DNA of 47,595 bases, taken from contig NZ_NIJF01000025.1 of NCBI RefSeq assembly GCF_003316765.1, positions 1 through 47,595 on the forward strand, read 5' to 3'. The notes under the pieces are model-generated. The model was given only the letters and a program-made list of their open reading frames with translations, made no database searches and was not told the origin of the DNA. The position numbers and the translations under genes are program-made. This DNA is from Bacillus sp. P14.5. Its GTDB lineage: Bacteria; Bacillota; Bacilli; Bacillales; Bacillaceae_B. Shown in pieces: positions 1 through 9,209 of the stretch. Position 1 is the first letter of the stretch. Every line of letters begins with the position of its first letter.

Positions 1-318
1 ACAGCATCAAACCTACAAACCTCTACCTTTGATGCTGTTTAAACCTCATTTATACTGCATCAAATCCACAAACCCCTATACTTGATGCTGTTTAAACCTT
101 ACTTATACAGCATCAAACCCACAAACCCCTACCATTGATGCCATTTAAACCTCACTTATACAGCATCAAGTTCACAAATCACTACAGTTGATGCCGTTTA
201 AACCTCATTTATACAGCATCAAATCCACACCCCCCCTATACTTGATGCTGCTTAAACCCCGGTTATACACCATCAAACCTACAAACCTCTACCGTTGATG
301 CCGTTTAAACCCCTTTTA
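1..318. repeat. Six tandem 53-bp hairpin repeats
   Basis: Six copies of a roughly 53-bp unit run from the window edge, starting near 1, 54, 107, 160, 213 and 267. Each unit carries inverted arms GCATCAA and TTGATGC around a loop of about 18 variable bases, then a conserved spacer containing GTTTAAACC. Copy six has a mismatch in its left arm. Arms and spacer are conserved while the loops vary, so a structured DNA or RNA element is more likely than coding sequence. The array probably continues left of the window. Bases 319-424 hold no gene I can support. Confidence 0.85.
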
Positions 319-424
319 GGAACGGAGGAACTATATCTCACGCCCAAAACAAAAGACAGGAACAAGATGGCTTCCCCTTGTCCCTGCCTTTTAAAAGCCG
401 GCTTCCTTAAAAACCCGAAAACCC

Positions 425-1528
425 TCACCTCCAAATTTCTTTAGAAACATCCACAATATACTTCAGCTTCGCCCACTGCTCTTCCTCAGTCAAAATATTT
501 CCATGATGCGTGGAAGCAAAGCCGCATTGCGGGCTTATACATAACTGTTCCAACGGCACAAATTGGGTGGCTTCTTCCACTCGCGCCTTGATATTTTCCT
601 TATCTTCCAAGGTACCATGCTTGGAAGTGAATACGCCCAGCACAACCTGAGGGCCGCCATTCGGGATATGCTCCAGCGGCTGGAAATCTCCGGAACGGTC
701 ATCGTCATATTCCAAGAAGAATCCGTTCACTTTTTCTTTTGCGAACAGGGTAGGAGCGATTTTAGCGTAGCTGCCTTCGAACGCCCATTTAGAGCGGTAA
801 TTGCCCCTGCAGAGATGGGTGGTGATTGTCAGGTCTTCCGGTTTATCCTCCAATACGCTGTTCACCACATGCAGCGCTAAATCGATCAGCTCCTCACGGG
901 AATGGCCGCTGTCATTGAATGGAATTTCAGGAGCATTCAGGCCCGCAATATAAACATCGTCAAACTGCAAATAGCGGCAGCCTGCAGCATAAAAGGCTTG
1001 GACGGCATCACGGTATGTCTGGATCACATCTTTCGTATATTCTTCAATATCCGGATAAATGTCAAGATTACGGATGCCGGCATTGAACAACTGGTTCGGA
1101 CTCGGGATCGTCTGCTTGGCAACTGCCCGGTCTCCGACGATTTCCTTGAATTCAACAAAATCCTTTATATGCGGGTGATCCCCGTTAAAAGAAATTTTTC
1201 CGGTGACACGAACGTCGTATCTTTCCGTTTCCTCGCCTTTAAACTGGAAGCCATGCTCGGGAACATATCCCTCCACTCCGTTCAGATGCTCAAGGAAATC
1301 AGTGTGCCAGAACCTGCGGCGGAACTCCCCGTCTGTTACGGCTTTCAAGCCCACTTCAATCTGCTTATCTACAATTCTTTTGATCTCTTCTGTTTCAATA
1401 GCGTGAAGTTCTTCAGCAGAAAGAGTTCCGTCTTGAAACTCCCTCCTCGCGCGGTGAATCCTGTCCGGGCGCAGCAGGCTCCCTACGTGATCGGCTCTGA
1501 ATGGTGCTCTAATCAATGTTTTTGTCAT
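425..1528 (-). CDS. MetE-like cobalamin-independent methionine synthase family protein (YxjG/YxjH type)
   Basis: A 367-residue protein of the UROD/MetE-like fold, about half the length of full MetE and matching the C-terminal catalytic half. This is the YxjG/YxjH type of Bacillus. It starts with the family signature RADHVGSLLRP, and has HLCRGNYRS near residue 240 and ISPQCGFAS near residue 332, where the zinc-binding His and Cys residues of the family lie. These enzymes are thought to make methionine by methyl transfer to homocysteine, but the methyl donor of the short forms is uncertain. The gene has a SAM riboswitch and terminator in its leader (1603-1765), which independently ties it to methionine metabolism. 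It stands alone. Confidence 0.85.
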   Translation of the reverse strand: MTKTLIRAPFRADHVGSLLRPDRIHRARREFQDGTLSAEELHAIETEEIKRIVDKQIEVGLKAVTDGEFRRRFWHTDFLEHLNGVEGYVPEHGFQFKGEETERYDVRVTGKISFNGDHPHIKDFVEFKEIVGDRAVAKQTIPSPNQLFNAGIRNLDIYPDIEEYTKDVIQTYRDAVQAFYAAGCRYLQFDDVYIAGLNAPEIPFNDSGHSREELIDLALHVVNSVLEDKPEDLTITTHLCRGNYRSKWAFEGSYAKIAPTLFAKEKVNGFFLEYDDDRSGDFQPLEHIPNGGPQVVLGVFTSKHGTLEDKENIKARVEEATQFVPLEQLCISPQCGFASTHHGNILTEEEQWAKLKYIVDVSKEIWR

Positions 1529-1602
1529 ATAAATCCCATCCTTTTCATTTTTTCCGGTACATCCGGTTTTCCATCATCTCAGCCGGTGCTGTTATGTAAC
1601 AC

Positions 1603-1637
1603 AAAAACCCCCTCTTCTCAAAAATAAGAAGAGGGGG
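1603..1637 (-). terminator. Riboswitch-controlled intrinsic terminator
   Basis: Arms 1608-1618 and 1627-1637 (CCCCCTCTTCT on the plus strand) form an 11-bp stem followed by a U run on the minus strand. It lies between the SAM aptamer and the methyltransferase start. The AGAAG-rich strand can pair alternatively with the aptamer's 3' end, as in a standard S-box OFF switch. Confidence 0.85.
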
Positions 1638-1666
1638 CAATAAACGAATTTAAAAGACCTTCTCTT

Positions 1667-1765
1667 CTTATCTGCTAGCATTACGCTACTGGAATTGGCA
1701 CAGTACTATTGAAAGTCCGCTGCCGAGGTATCAAAGGGCCAGTCCCTCCACCTCTCTGGATAAGA
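1667..1765 (-). promoter_or_regulatory. SAM-I (S-box) riboswitch aptamer
   Basis: On the minus strand the S-box core is plain: P1 CTTATC, then AGAGAGGTGGAGGGACTGGC, then GATACCTCGGCAGC, an ACTGTGCCAATTCCAG block, and the closing P1 strand GATAAG. Its position directly before a terminator and a MetE-like gene fits transcriptional repression by S-adenosylmethionine. The P1 limits are read by eye. Confidence 0.93.
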
Positions 1766-2585
1766 AAAAATTGGTTGCTATTAAGTTATTAGCCTTACTA
1801 TAATCCCCGATATATAAATTGTCAACTGTGAATATTTAAAATTTACTGATTGTTCTGAGGAAAAATTATATATCTTCCCCCTCAATTGAGATTTCCTGCT
1901 AGTGAACTCTCCCAATTTTCAGGGTGGCATCGGCAGCAAACATGGGTTGCCATGTTCTTAATTCAAATGGCTGTTTTTGCAAATATTTTTGCTCTCGGAT
2001 ATCTCTCTCTAATCGGAGGGATCAGGTCTTTCCTTTTTTGCTTAACAGACTATTTTAAGTGAATGTTGGCGTTATCTTACGAAATTCATATTAAACCATT
2101 CAAATACAGACGTGGGTCCACTACTATTTTTATTTAAATAATATGACCTGCCAACTTGAAGGATTGAAAATCGTTACACTTAATCTGAGCCTCTTTCAAT
2201 GAAGGCAAGGGACTCATTGTACTGCAGCTATATCCATTAAGCATTCTAAAAATCTTGCAAATTTCCTTTACAGCCGTTATCTGTAATGCGCCTGTTAATC
2301 CAATTCACCCTTTTATTCCTATTCATATTTTTACTGTACTTCAATAGACAATGATTGAAAGTAATTATCTTTGGCATACTTGATAATACTGTTGAATTCG
2401 GCAGCACATTCAGCGTTGATTCTTAACTAGTGTTTTTACGCCTGACACACCGTTAGTTCATTTAAAATACCCAGAAACTTCATTGTAATTTCACATATAC
2501 AATTTAAGATTATTCTTGGGTAGTCTGAGATCAGCATTTTATTGCTCATATTATTTAACGCTTACATGGGAGATGATACCTCAAA
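1766..2585. other. 820-bp stretch with no supportable gene
   Basis: AT-rich sequence between the riboswitch and nosD. One short open frame at about 1870-2060 would encode a hydrophobic peptide, but it has no start signal and no recognisable family. I looked here for a nosZ remnant and saw no CuA motif or conserved nosZ block. No Fnr palindrome is visible upstream of nosD. Confidence 0.5.
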
Positions 2586-3959
2586 GTGAATAGGAATAAA
2601 TATATTGGTATTTCGGCTCTTTCTCTCTTATTTATCCTTTTCTTGACCAAACCTGACAGCGCTACAAGTGAAGGTCAATTGCAGGCTTTGATTGATCAAG
2701 CCTCTGCTGGGAGTGCAGTTACATTATTAGACCATACCTACGAGGATGAAATCATTATCACAAAGCCCATAACATTAATAGGATCGGAGTATACGGTAAT
2801 TCGCTCCTGCTCTAATCAGCCTCTGCTACAAGTCCAAGCTGATGATGTTAAATTACAAAACATCCAACTTGAACATTGCAAGGACGATAATTCAACAATA
2901 GGACCGCAGGGTCAATCCGGTGCCGGCCATGAACATGACAACCATGAGCAGGAAGAGACTGAAATTGGAGGGCCCTCCATATACCTGTCGGGCAGTAACA
3001 TCACTCTGGATAATATTCAGATTAACAGCAGAAGCACTGGCATTAGGCTGGACGGCGTCACCAATTCTGTTATTAAAGGTGGTAAGATCACCACAAATGG
3101 AGCGGGTCATGCGATTGATGTCTGGGATTCGACAGAAAATGTCATCCAAGGCGTAGAAATCAATCATGTGCTGGACGGTATCTACATGGAACGAGGGAGC
3201 AAGAACAAGATTCTGCAAAACAATATCCAGTCAGCTAGGTATGGGCTTCATCTGATGTATTCCGATGAAGTGGTCGTTCAGTCTAATCTTTCTCATCTAA
3301 ACTTCACTGGAGCAATGGTTATGACGACCAATAACGCCCAAGTAATCGATAACACTTTCAGTTTCAACAATTCCAATGTCCATTCCCAGGGCCTTCTATT
3401 ATTTGATGCTGATGACACGATTGTACGGAACAATACCATTACTCAAAATCGAGTGGGTATCTTCATGGAATCTGCAGAAGGCAATGAAGTAATGGACAAC
3501 CTTATTACAAGCAATTTCATTGGAGTTCAATTCAACAAAACCAATCTAAATACCGTCACGAATAACAGCTTCATTGGAAATGTGAACGAACTTCAAGCTG
3601 TTGATAGTATCAAGAACAACGTAGACCATAATTATTGGGATGCCTCAATGAAACTTCAACAAGGAAATGAAGGAACCAGCATATTTCCTTACGCTGCGGA
3701 ACCGCTTTACTTACTGTTAACCGAGGACACCCCTGCTTATCAGTTATTCTTCGATTCACCCGGCATCACAGTATTAAAGGCGTTATTCAAAGTGCCGGCA
3801 GAGAATGTGATGCAGGACGAAAACCCATTAATGACTCCGCCTGTCCAACCTGATGGAGATGGTTTCAACTTGTTACCTTTCATCCTAAAAGTATTCATCG
3901 GGCTCGGTTTTACCATAATAGGCATTAAGTTATTTAACACTAGGAGGAAATATAAATGA
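2586..3959 (+). CDS. nosD: NosD, nitrous oxide reductase maturation protein
   Basis: A 457-residue exported protein that helps assemble the copper sites of nitrous oxide reductase. It begins with a signal-peptide-like segment (residues 5-25). Residues from about 45 to 345 show parallel beta-helix repeats of the CASH/NosD type, with many short N-x-I-x-x-N turns. A hydrophobic C-terminal anchor lies near residues 425-447. A His- and Glu-rich loop (GHEHDNHEQEE, around residues 114-125) interrupts the helix and could bind metal. The start is GTG; GGGAG lies 13 nt upstream, a rather long spacing. The stop overlaps the nosL start as ATGA, so the two genes are coupled. Confidence 0.88.
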   Translation: MNRNKYIGISALSLLFILFLTKPDSATSEGQLQALIDQASAGSAVTLLDHTYEDEIIITKPITLIGSEYTVIRSCSNQPLLQVQADDVKLQNIQLEHCKDDNSTIGPQGQSGAGHEHDNHEQEETEIGGPSIYLSGSNITLDNIQINSRSTGIRLDGVTNSVIKGGKITTNGAGHAIDVWDSTENVIQGVEINHVLDGIYMERGSKNKILQNNIQSARYGLHLMYSDEVVVQSNLSHLNFTGAMVMTTNNAQVIDNTFSFNNSNVHSQGLLLFDADDTIVRNNTITQNRVGIFMESAEGNEVMDNLITSNFIGVQFNKTNLNTVTNNSFIGNVNELQAVDSIKNNVDHNYWDASMKLQQGNEGTSIFPYAAEPLYLLLTEDTPAYQLFFDSPGITVLKALFKVPAENVMQDENPLMTPPVQPDGDGFNLLPFILKVFIGLGFTIIGIKLFNTRRKYK

Positions 3960-4528
3960 AGAAAATCATCGTTTTATTAGCAGCGGCTATGTTCATAGCA
4001 GGCTGCGGAAACAATGCGATCGACCCTGTTGCGATCGATGAGTCAACGGATACATGTGCGGTTTGCAATATGCAAGTAATGAACAGCCAGTTTGCCACTG
4101 AAATCATTTTGACTAATGACAAAGCACTTAAGTTTGATGATGTTGGATGTATGTATGACTGGATGGATGAGAATGGAACAGAAGATATGGCTGCCCACTT
4201 CGTAAGAGATTTCCATACTGATGACTGGATTGAGGGAGAACAAGCAACGTATGTATACAACGAATCCGTCAAAACACCTATGAGTTATAATATTATCTCT
4301 TTCCAGGAAAAAGAGGACGCAGAACAATTTGTCGAAGAAAACAATGGCGACCTTTTGACCTATGATGACCTGCAGACTCATGAATGGAAAATGAATAGAG
4401 AAATGAAGGACCATCATCACGGACATGATCATGAAGAAACTGAGGGTGACGATGGACATAATCACGATGATACTGAAGAAGAAATGGACCATTCCGAAAA
4501 TGGCGACCATGATAGCTCAGACCATTAA
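3956..4528 (+). CDS. nosL: NosL-like copper lipoprotein with His/Asp-rich tail
   Basis: A 190-residue lipoprotein with lipobox IAGC (Cys near residue 17), placed outside the membrane. The NosL copper-binding signature CAVCNMQV lies near residue 37 and the conserved DVGCMYDWM near residue 64. NosL delivers Cu(I) to the nitrous oxide reductase assembly complex. After about residue 150 an extra tail is rich in His, Asp and Glu (including HHHGHDHEE), which ordinary NosL proteins lack; a metal store or loading arm is my inference. It overlaps nosD by four bases and has its own SD GGAGGA. Confidence 0.88.
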   Translation: MKKIIVLLAAAMFIAGCGNNAIDPVAIDESTDTCAVCNMQVMNSQFATEIILTNDKALKFDDVGCMYDWMDENGTEDMAAHFVRDFHTDDWIEGEQATYVYNESVKTPMSYNIISFQEKEDAEQFVEENNGDLLTYDDLQTHEWKMNREMKDHHHGHDHEETEGDDGHNHDDTEEEMDHSENGDHDSSDH

Positions 4529-4700
4529 TGTTAGGAACAAAAGCGCAAGTGCCCCGACCCTTCCCGAGTTTATTCTCTTGGGACATTTGACTCCCATGGG
4601 CTGAGTTCGATTCGGTGGGTACGAACCTCGGAGGCTGAAGCTCGACGTGGATAACTTAGTTAAAGTTTTCCTCCAGGATGGATGTTAGAAACACCTTAAT
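4529..4700. repeat. Possible degraded Bacillaceae intergenic repeat
   Basis: Non-coding sequence between nosL and nosY. It starts GAACAAAAGCGCAAGTGCCC, which resembles the left end of a family of imperfect palindromic intergenic repeats I recall from Bacillaceae genomes. The rest is too diverged to be sure, and I cannot verify it without a genome-wide search. Confidence 0.3.
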
Positions 4701-4710
4701 AATAATCAAG

Positions 4711-4755
4711 GGACGGCTGTATACCCAATCAATACACCGTCCTATTAAATTTTTG
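4711..4755 (+). terminator. Intrinsic terminator or attenuator before nosY
   Basis: GGACGGCTGTAT (4711-4722) pairs with ATACACCGTCC (4732-4742) with a single bulged C, followed by a T-rich run. It would end the nosD-nosL transcript, so nosY-nosF may have its own promoter or depend on read-through. Confidence 0.7.
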
Positions 4756-4769
4756 TAAGGGGGCTTAGG

Positions 4770-5582
4770 ATGAAAACAGCATTTTTAACAGAGTGGCGGA
4801 CGACATTAAGACAGCCCTCTTCCTATACCTTTGTTATTTTGTGGACGTCGGTCATAAGTCTGCTGTTTTTGTTAAATAGAGGCTTGCCGCAATTCGAAGG
4901 CTATACCAATATGTTAGGCACGATCATTAATCTCCTATTATATCTTTTACCTTTATTCATGCTGATCATTGGCTCTCTTTCTATTACAAATGAAGTGGAA
5001 AGCGGACAATGGGCCATCATCAGTACTTACCCAATATCAGCCATTCGTTATATCAGCGGAAAATTTCTCGGCCAGCTTGTGGCTCAGATTGCCATATTCA
5101 CCTTAAGCTTCGGAATCAGCATTTTAATAAGCACAGTTTTGCAGTTCTCTGTCTCTTTGAAATGGATCATCCTTATTTATCTATTTTCTATATTTCTGCA
5201 AAGCTTCTTTCTCGGGTTGGGAATATTATTGGGCTCTTTCGCTTCTACGCGCTGGCAGGCTTTGATGGGGTCGGTGACCGTCTGGTTCATTCTCATTATG
5301 ATGTGGGCAAGCCTGTTAATAGCTATTCTGCAATTTATCCCTTACCCGCTGATACCGAATATATTGGCACTTTCATTACTTCTTAACCCCGCCGAGCTTC
5401 TGCGTGTCTTTTTCGTTGTTCAATTCGGCGGCGGAGCAGTTTTTGGCCAGGAATTCGATACGGTGATCTCATTATTAGAACTGCCTGTTTCCTTTCCGCT
5501 GCTTGGTACCTATTCCTTTTTGTTTATAGCCGCAGTGCTTGGAGCAGCCGGATGGAAACTCGAAAGGAGGAAGATGAATTGA
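4770..5582 (+). CDS. nosY: NosY, ABC transporter permease for nitrous oxide reductase maturation
   Basis: A 270-residue ABC-2-type permease with about six membrane segments. The N-terminal block and the region after the second helix (SLSITNEVESGQWAIISTYP, about residues 70-89) match the ABC-2/NosY pattern in which a conserved E..xG sits before a cytoplasmic turn. With NosF it forms the transporter that works with NosD and NosL to mature the copper enzyme. SD AAGGGGG lies just upstream of ATG. The 3' end overlaps the TTG start of nosF, showing translational coupling. Confidence 0.82.
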   Translation: MKTAFLTEWRTTLRQPSSYTFVILWTSVISLLFLLNRGLPQFEGYTNMLGTIINLLLYLLPLFMLIIGSLSITNEVESGQWAIISTYPISAIRYISGKFLGQLVAQIAIFTLSFGISILISTVLQFSVSLKWIILIYLFSIFLQSFFLGLGILLGSFASTRWQALMGSVTVWFILIMMWASLLIAILQFIPYPLIPNILALSLLLNPAELLRVFFVVQFGGGAVFGQEFDTVISLLELPVSFPLLGTYSFLFIAAVLGAAGWKLERRKMN

Positions 5583-6258
5583 GTCTATTGAAAGTAGCAG
5601 AAGTGTCAAAGGTCTATCAAAATAAAGAAGCTCTTCTTCCTCTATCCTTTACAGCAGAACCAGGACAGTGTGTGGTGTTGTGCGGGGGAAACGGAGCTGG
5701 AAAAAGTACATTAATACAAATACTGGCTGCCCTGTCAAAGCCAACTGCCGGCCATGTGGTTCTGGACGGGATCGAAATGGAGAAAAGCCGGGGGAACTAT
5801 GTGAACCGAATTGGCTATATGCCTGACAGTTTCCCTGCACAACAGCTGATGTCTGTTGGGGAAATGCTTCACTTTTACGCCTCTTACCGTCCTGATGCTT
5901 CCAAGACACAAGTGGAAGAGATTTTGTCACGCATAGGACTCATTGAAAAAAAGATGAATTGATTAAAAATCTTTCTAAAGGTATGCGCCAGCGGCTCTTG
6001 TTCGGCCAAGCTCTCTTGGGTAATCCCCTTTTATTATTAATGGATGAGCCGACAAATGGCCTGGATCCTTATTGGATCAATGAATTCATAAATATCGTTA
6101 ATGAAGTAAAAAAATCAGGAACAACCATCATTCTGTCTACCCACATGATGGATGTCGCAGCTGAGGTTGGAGACATCATTTATTTCATGAAGGAAGGCAG
6201 AATTGTGCATGAGTTTCTTCATGAGACTGACAAGGAAAAACAACCCTTCAGCTTTTAA
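5579..6258 (+). pseudogene. nosF: NosF, ABC ATPase, interrupted by an apparent 1-base frameshift
   Basis: ABC ATPase partner of NosY. The likely start is TTG at 5579, with SD AAAGGAGG 8 nt upstream. The first frame holds Walker A GGNGAGKST and stops at 5962. The second frame, open from 5959, holds signature LSKGMRQRL, Walker B LLLLMDEP and the H-loop STHMMD. Adding one A to the seven-A run at 5946-5952 joins them as GLIEKKDELIKNLSKG, a normal NosF sequence of about 226 residues. The break may be an assembly error, a true mutation, or a transcriptional slippage site; the sequence alone cannot tell. Each half alone would be inactive. Confidence 0.85.
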
Positions 6259-6471
6259 AACTGCATCGAAGCGTATGAAGGCTGAGATTTTTGCCTGGTT
6301 CACATTCACCTATTGATTCACAAAATTGAAGTGGACGATCCGATCTAGTATCAGTACAAAGGCTGCTCTAAGAAACTAGAGCTGATTTTCCTTTATTATA
6401 AAGCTGTTTCGCATAAATTGCTGCTACCGAAAAAGTTCCAGCAGCCGGACTCTCTCCCTGGTTAACCTCAC
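6259..6471. other. Short intergenic stretch after nosF
   Basis: No gene is visible. The segment around 6360-6440 has the look of a dispersed Bacillaceae intergenic repeat, which cannot be confirmed from one copy. Confidence 0.3.
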
Positions 6472-6521
6472 AAAAAACCCCTGAAGTGCAGCTGTCCAAT
6501 AAGAGCAGCACTTCAGGGGTT
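6472..6521. terminator. Bidirectional intrinsic terminator between nosF and nhaC
   Basis: A 14-bp perfect stem, AACCCCTGAAGTGC (6476-6489) with its complement at 6508-6521. An A run before it gives a U tract for the minus-strand nhaC transcript. Confidence 0.9.
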
Positions 6522-6538
6522 TACTCCAATATTAAATT

Positions 6539-8020
6539 TTAAGCTCCCACCGTCTCAAATTTACTTGAATTCCTTCTCTCTTTCCTCGGCTTTTCATACT
6601 CTGTCATCGTCCACCCGGTGATACCGTAGAAAAGAGAAACCAGCGGTGTGATGAGTGCAAGGAAACAGAACGGAAGGTACGTCAGGGTTGCGACTCCAAG
6701 GACGCCGGCTGTGTAAATACCGCTTCCCGTCCATGGAACAAGGGCACCACCCTGTGTTCCGGTATCCTCCAATATCCTTGAGAGATTTTCAGGCTTTAAA
6801 TTCAGCCTCTCGAAAATCGGTTTCATTAATGTACCGCCCATCACTGTTGAAAAGTAAATCGCGCCCCCAATGGCAAGGGTGAAATAACTTACAATAATTG
6901 TAACAAACACAAGAACTCCCGTATGCTGAATTTTGTCAGCAAACGAAGCAATCAATGCTTCCAGCACTTTGGAATCAGCAAGCATACCTCCAAGCCCAAG
7001 GGCAAACAGGAATAATGCAACAAGGGCCAGCATACTTGTCAATCCTCCGCGCTGCAGTAAACTATCCACGACTTCAATCCCGGATTCCACAGCATAGCCG
7101 TTATAGAAAATTCCAATCGTCTCTCCAAATCCAAACCCCTGGTACAAAACCGCAACCAGGCCCCCGGCCGCTGAAGCAAGGAAGATAGAAGGGATTGCAG
7201 GTTTTTTTAACATCAATAATGTCACTAGAACGGCAATCGGAACCATTGGAACCAAACCAAGGTTAAACGTTTCAGCTAAATAAGAAGTCAGTGCAGCTAC
7301 ACTTTGTTCCTCCGCAGAACCGGCATTGTACTGCAAACCAATTACGGTGAATATGATGGCTGAGATCACATAAGCGGGCACCGTCGTCCACAGCATATGT
7401 TTAATATGGGAGAATAATTCTCCTCCTGTCACGGTCGGAGCCAAATTGGTCGAATCGGAAAGAGGAGACATTTTATCCCCAAAGTAGGCTCCACTGATGA
7501 TGGCCCCTGCCGTTAAGCCGGCGGGTACGCCCAGACTAGCTCCAACCCCCATCATGGCAATCCCCGCCGTTCCGATTGTTCCCCAGGAAGTACCTGTGGC
7601 CAATGCCACAAGAGAACAGAAAAGCAGTGTCGTCACTAAAAAGTATTTAGGCGAAACGGATTCAATTCCATAATAAATCAAGGTAGGCACGGTTCCCGAA
7701 GCAATCCATGCACCTATTAAAATCCCGACGGTCAATAGAATCAAGCCCGGCTGCAAAGCCCTGCTCATCGACCTTATCATCGATTTTTCCACTTGTTTAT
7801 AACTGAATCCCAATTTCATCATAAAAGGAATCAGCACAAGCATACTAATAAACATCAGAATTTGAATAGGTGCATCGAAAACAAGGATTCCGACCGAAAT
7901 GATCGCAATCGCTGAGATCAACATGAACATTGCGTACATGAAAGATGGTGTTTTAATATTATCGGTGTCCAACCAACCACTCCTTTTTTTATAAGTATAA
8001 TAACCTTGGTACTCGTTCAA
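6539..8020 (-). CDS. NhaC-family Na+/H+ antiporter
   Basis: A 493-residue polytopic membrane protein of the NhaC ion transporter family. Recognisable blocks are ATGTSWGTIGTAG (about residue 140) and GAYFGDKMSPLSDSTNLAP (about 178-196), the family's conserved membrane-loop motifs. Bacillus MleN, a malate/lactate-coupled antiporter, is in the same family, so the substrate could be protons plus Na+ or a dicarboxylate. The start is TTG at 8020 with no clear SD, so the true start is uncertain; the first in-frame ATG is about 29 codons in. It is a single gene ending at a strong terminator. Confidence 0.85.
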   Translation of the reverse strand: MNEYQGYYTYKKRSGWLDTDNIKTPSFMYAMFMLISAIAIISVGILVFDAPIQILMFISMLVLIPFMMKLGFSYKQVEKSMIRSMSRALQPGLILLTVGILIGAWIASGTVPTLIYYGIESVSPKYFLVTTLLFCSLVALATGTSWGTIGTAGIAMMGVGASLGVPAGLTAGAIISGAYFGDKMSPLSDSTNLAPTVTGGELFSHIKHMLWTTVPAYVISAIIFTVIGLQYNAGSAEEQSVAALTSYLAETFNLGLVPMVPIAVLVTLLMLKKPAIPSIFLASAAGGLVAVLYQGFGFGETIGIFYNGYAVESGIEVVDSLLQRGGLTSMLALVALFLFALGLGGMLADSKVLEALIASFADKIQHTGVLVFVTIIVSYFTLAIGGAIYFSTVMGGTLMKPIFERLNLKPENLSRILEDTGTQGGALVPWTGSGIYTAGVLGVATLTYLPFCFLALITPLVSLFYGITGWTMTEYEKPRKERRNSSKFETVGA

Positions 8021-8195
8021 TAAACAAAATGAAATTGAAATGTTGGTATGTTCCTTAGAGGGAATTGGAAGGGATTATGAGGTGCCTCCGTAATACCAAG
8101 CTGCCATAAGTTATATAAATATAGTACTATAGATTGAATTGTTAGTAAATTTCGATAAAACACGATATCAAGTGCCATACAACGATATGGTTATA

Positions 8196-8222
8196 TTGAC
8201 AGCGCTTTCAGTGTAATAATAC
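8196..8222 (+). promoter_or_regulatory. Possible promoter overlapped by a catabolite (cre) site
   Basis: TTGACA at 8196-8201 with TAATAC at 8217-8222 (15-nt spacing, short) reads toward the YczE-like gene. TGACAGCGCTTTCA at 8197-8210 matches the CcpA cre consensus with one mismatch. The leader would be over 300 nt. The rest of 8021-8535 shows no gene. Confidence 0.35.
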
Positions 8223-8535
8223 ACAGCCATGCTCCCATTTCCTGTTTTATGATAGTCCATTCTTTTTTCAAACCAGAAAATCCTGGATAAAATAGAAAGC
8301 CAGGTTCATCCCCCCAAAAAACGTTAAAACAGAACAGCGCAGCCCTACTCAAAGTGCCTGACTACTGTTACTCTAAGAGAACCTTCCCAACTAAACTCCA
8401 GCAACTCTGAATCTATAAAAGCTTCACATCTATTTTCCCGATTTCAACGCTCATCCTTTACCTAAAAAACATCTTTCCTCTCCTCGCGTAATACGTTAAA
8501 CTAATGAGAAATAATTCCAGGAAAGCCGTGATGAT

Positions 8536-9209
8536 ATGAGCCTGCGTATACAAGTCCCCTTTTTCTTTTTGGCCTAATTTTGTTTAGTTATGGGATAGCC
8601 GTGGCCATCAAAGTTCAATATCTGGGCGTCCACCCCTGGGATGTGCTGAATCTGGCACTCTTTGAAAGATGGGGTCTCACCATTGGTACTTGGAGTGTCC
8701 TGGTCGGCCTTGCTCTTGTTCTGGTTTCATTGGTGATTGACCGCCGGTACATCAATGTCGGTACTTTTTTTAACGCTCTGATGGTCGGTCCGATGGTAGA
8801 TATGTTTCTATGGTTGGATATTCTTCCCCAGCCCTCTAACCTGCCGTTGGATATTCTGACACTGATTACCGGGATTGTCATTATGGGGATTGGCGGAGGA
8901 ATGTATAATTCTTCGCGGATAGGCGCGGGGCCAAGGGACGGTTTCATGCTTTCCATTTCAGATAAGCTTGGATACTCCATAAGCAAGGTCCGCATAGTTG
9001 TCGAGAGCACAGCCCTCCTCGTCGCTCTTTTGCTCGGCGGACCCGTCTTCATTTTCACATTTGTTTTCACCTTCATCCAAAGCCCCATTTTTCAGTTGTC
9101 TTATAAAATATGTACAAGATGGATCGAGGCACTTTCTCGCATTGCTAAAAAGGATAAATTGTATGCAGGAGAGTTTCCGGTAGAACAGAGGGACAGGCGC
9201 TTGCCTTGA
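8536..9209 (+). pseudogene. YczE/YitT-like membrane protein, frameshifted near its N-terminus
   Basis: A polytopic membrane protein like Bacillus YczE (about 215 residues; family function unclear). Conserved landmarks are GVHPWDVLN and GGGMYNSSRIGAGPRDGFM. ATG at 8536 (SD AGGAAAG) opens a frame reading MSLRIQVPFF that hits a stop at 8575. The main frame only opens at TTG 8580, without an SD and without the normal first helix. One extra T in the T runs at 8560-8570 fuses the two into MSLRIQVPFFLFGLILFSYG, a proper family N-terminus. I therefore read it as one gene with a one-base deletion, either real or an assembly error. Confidence 0.75.

Noticed and set aside
1..318. CRISPR array
   Set aside because: The units are contiguous hairpins with variable loops inside the repeat; there are no equal-length unrelated spacers and no cas genes.
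1915..1965. T-box riboswitch (AGGGTGGCATCGG resembles the T-box core)
   Set aside because: The core deviates from the consensus, and no specifier stem, terminator or aminoacylation-related gene follows.
1870..2060. Small membrane ORF or nosZ remnant upstream of nosD
   Set aside because: Open but without start signal, family similarity or CuA motif.
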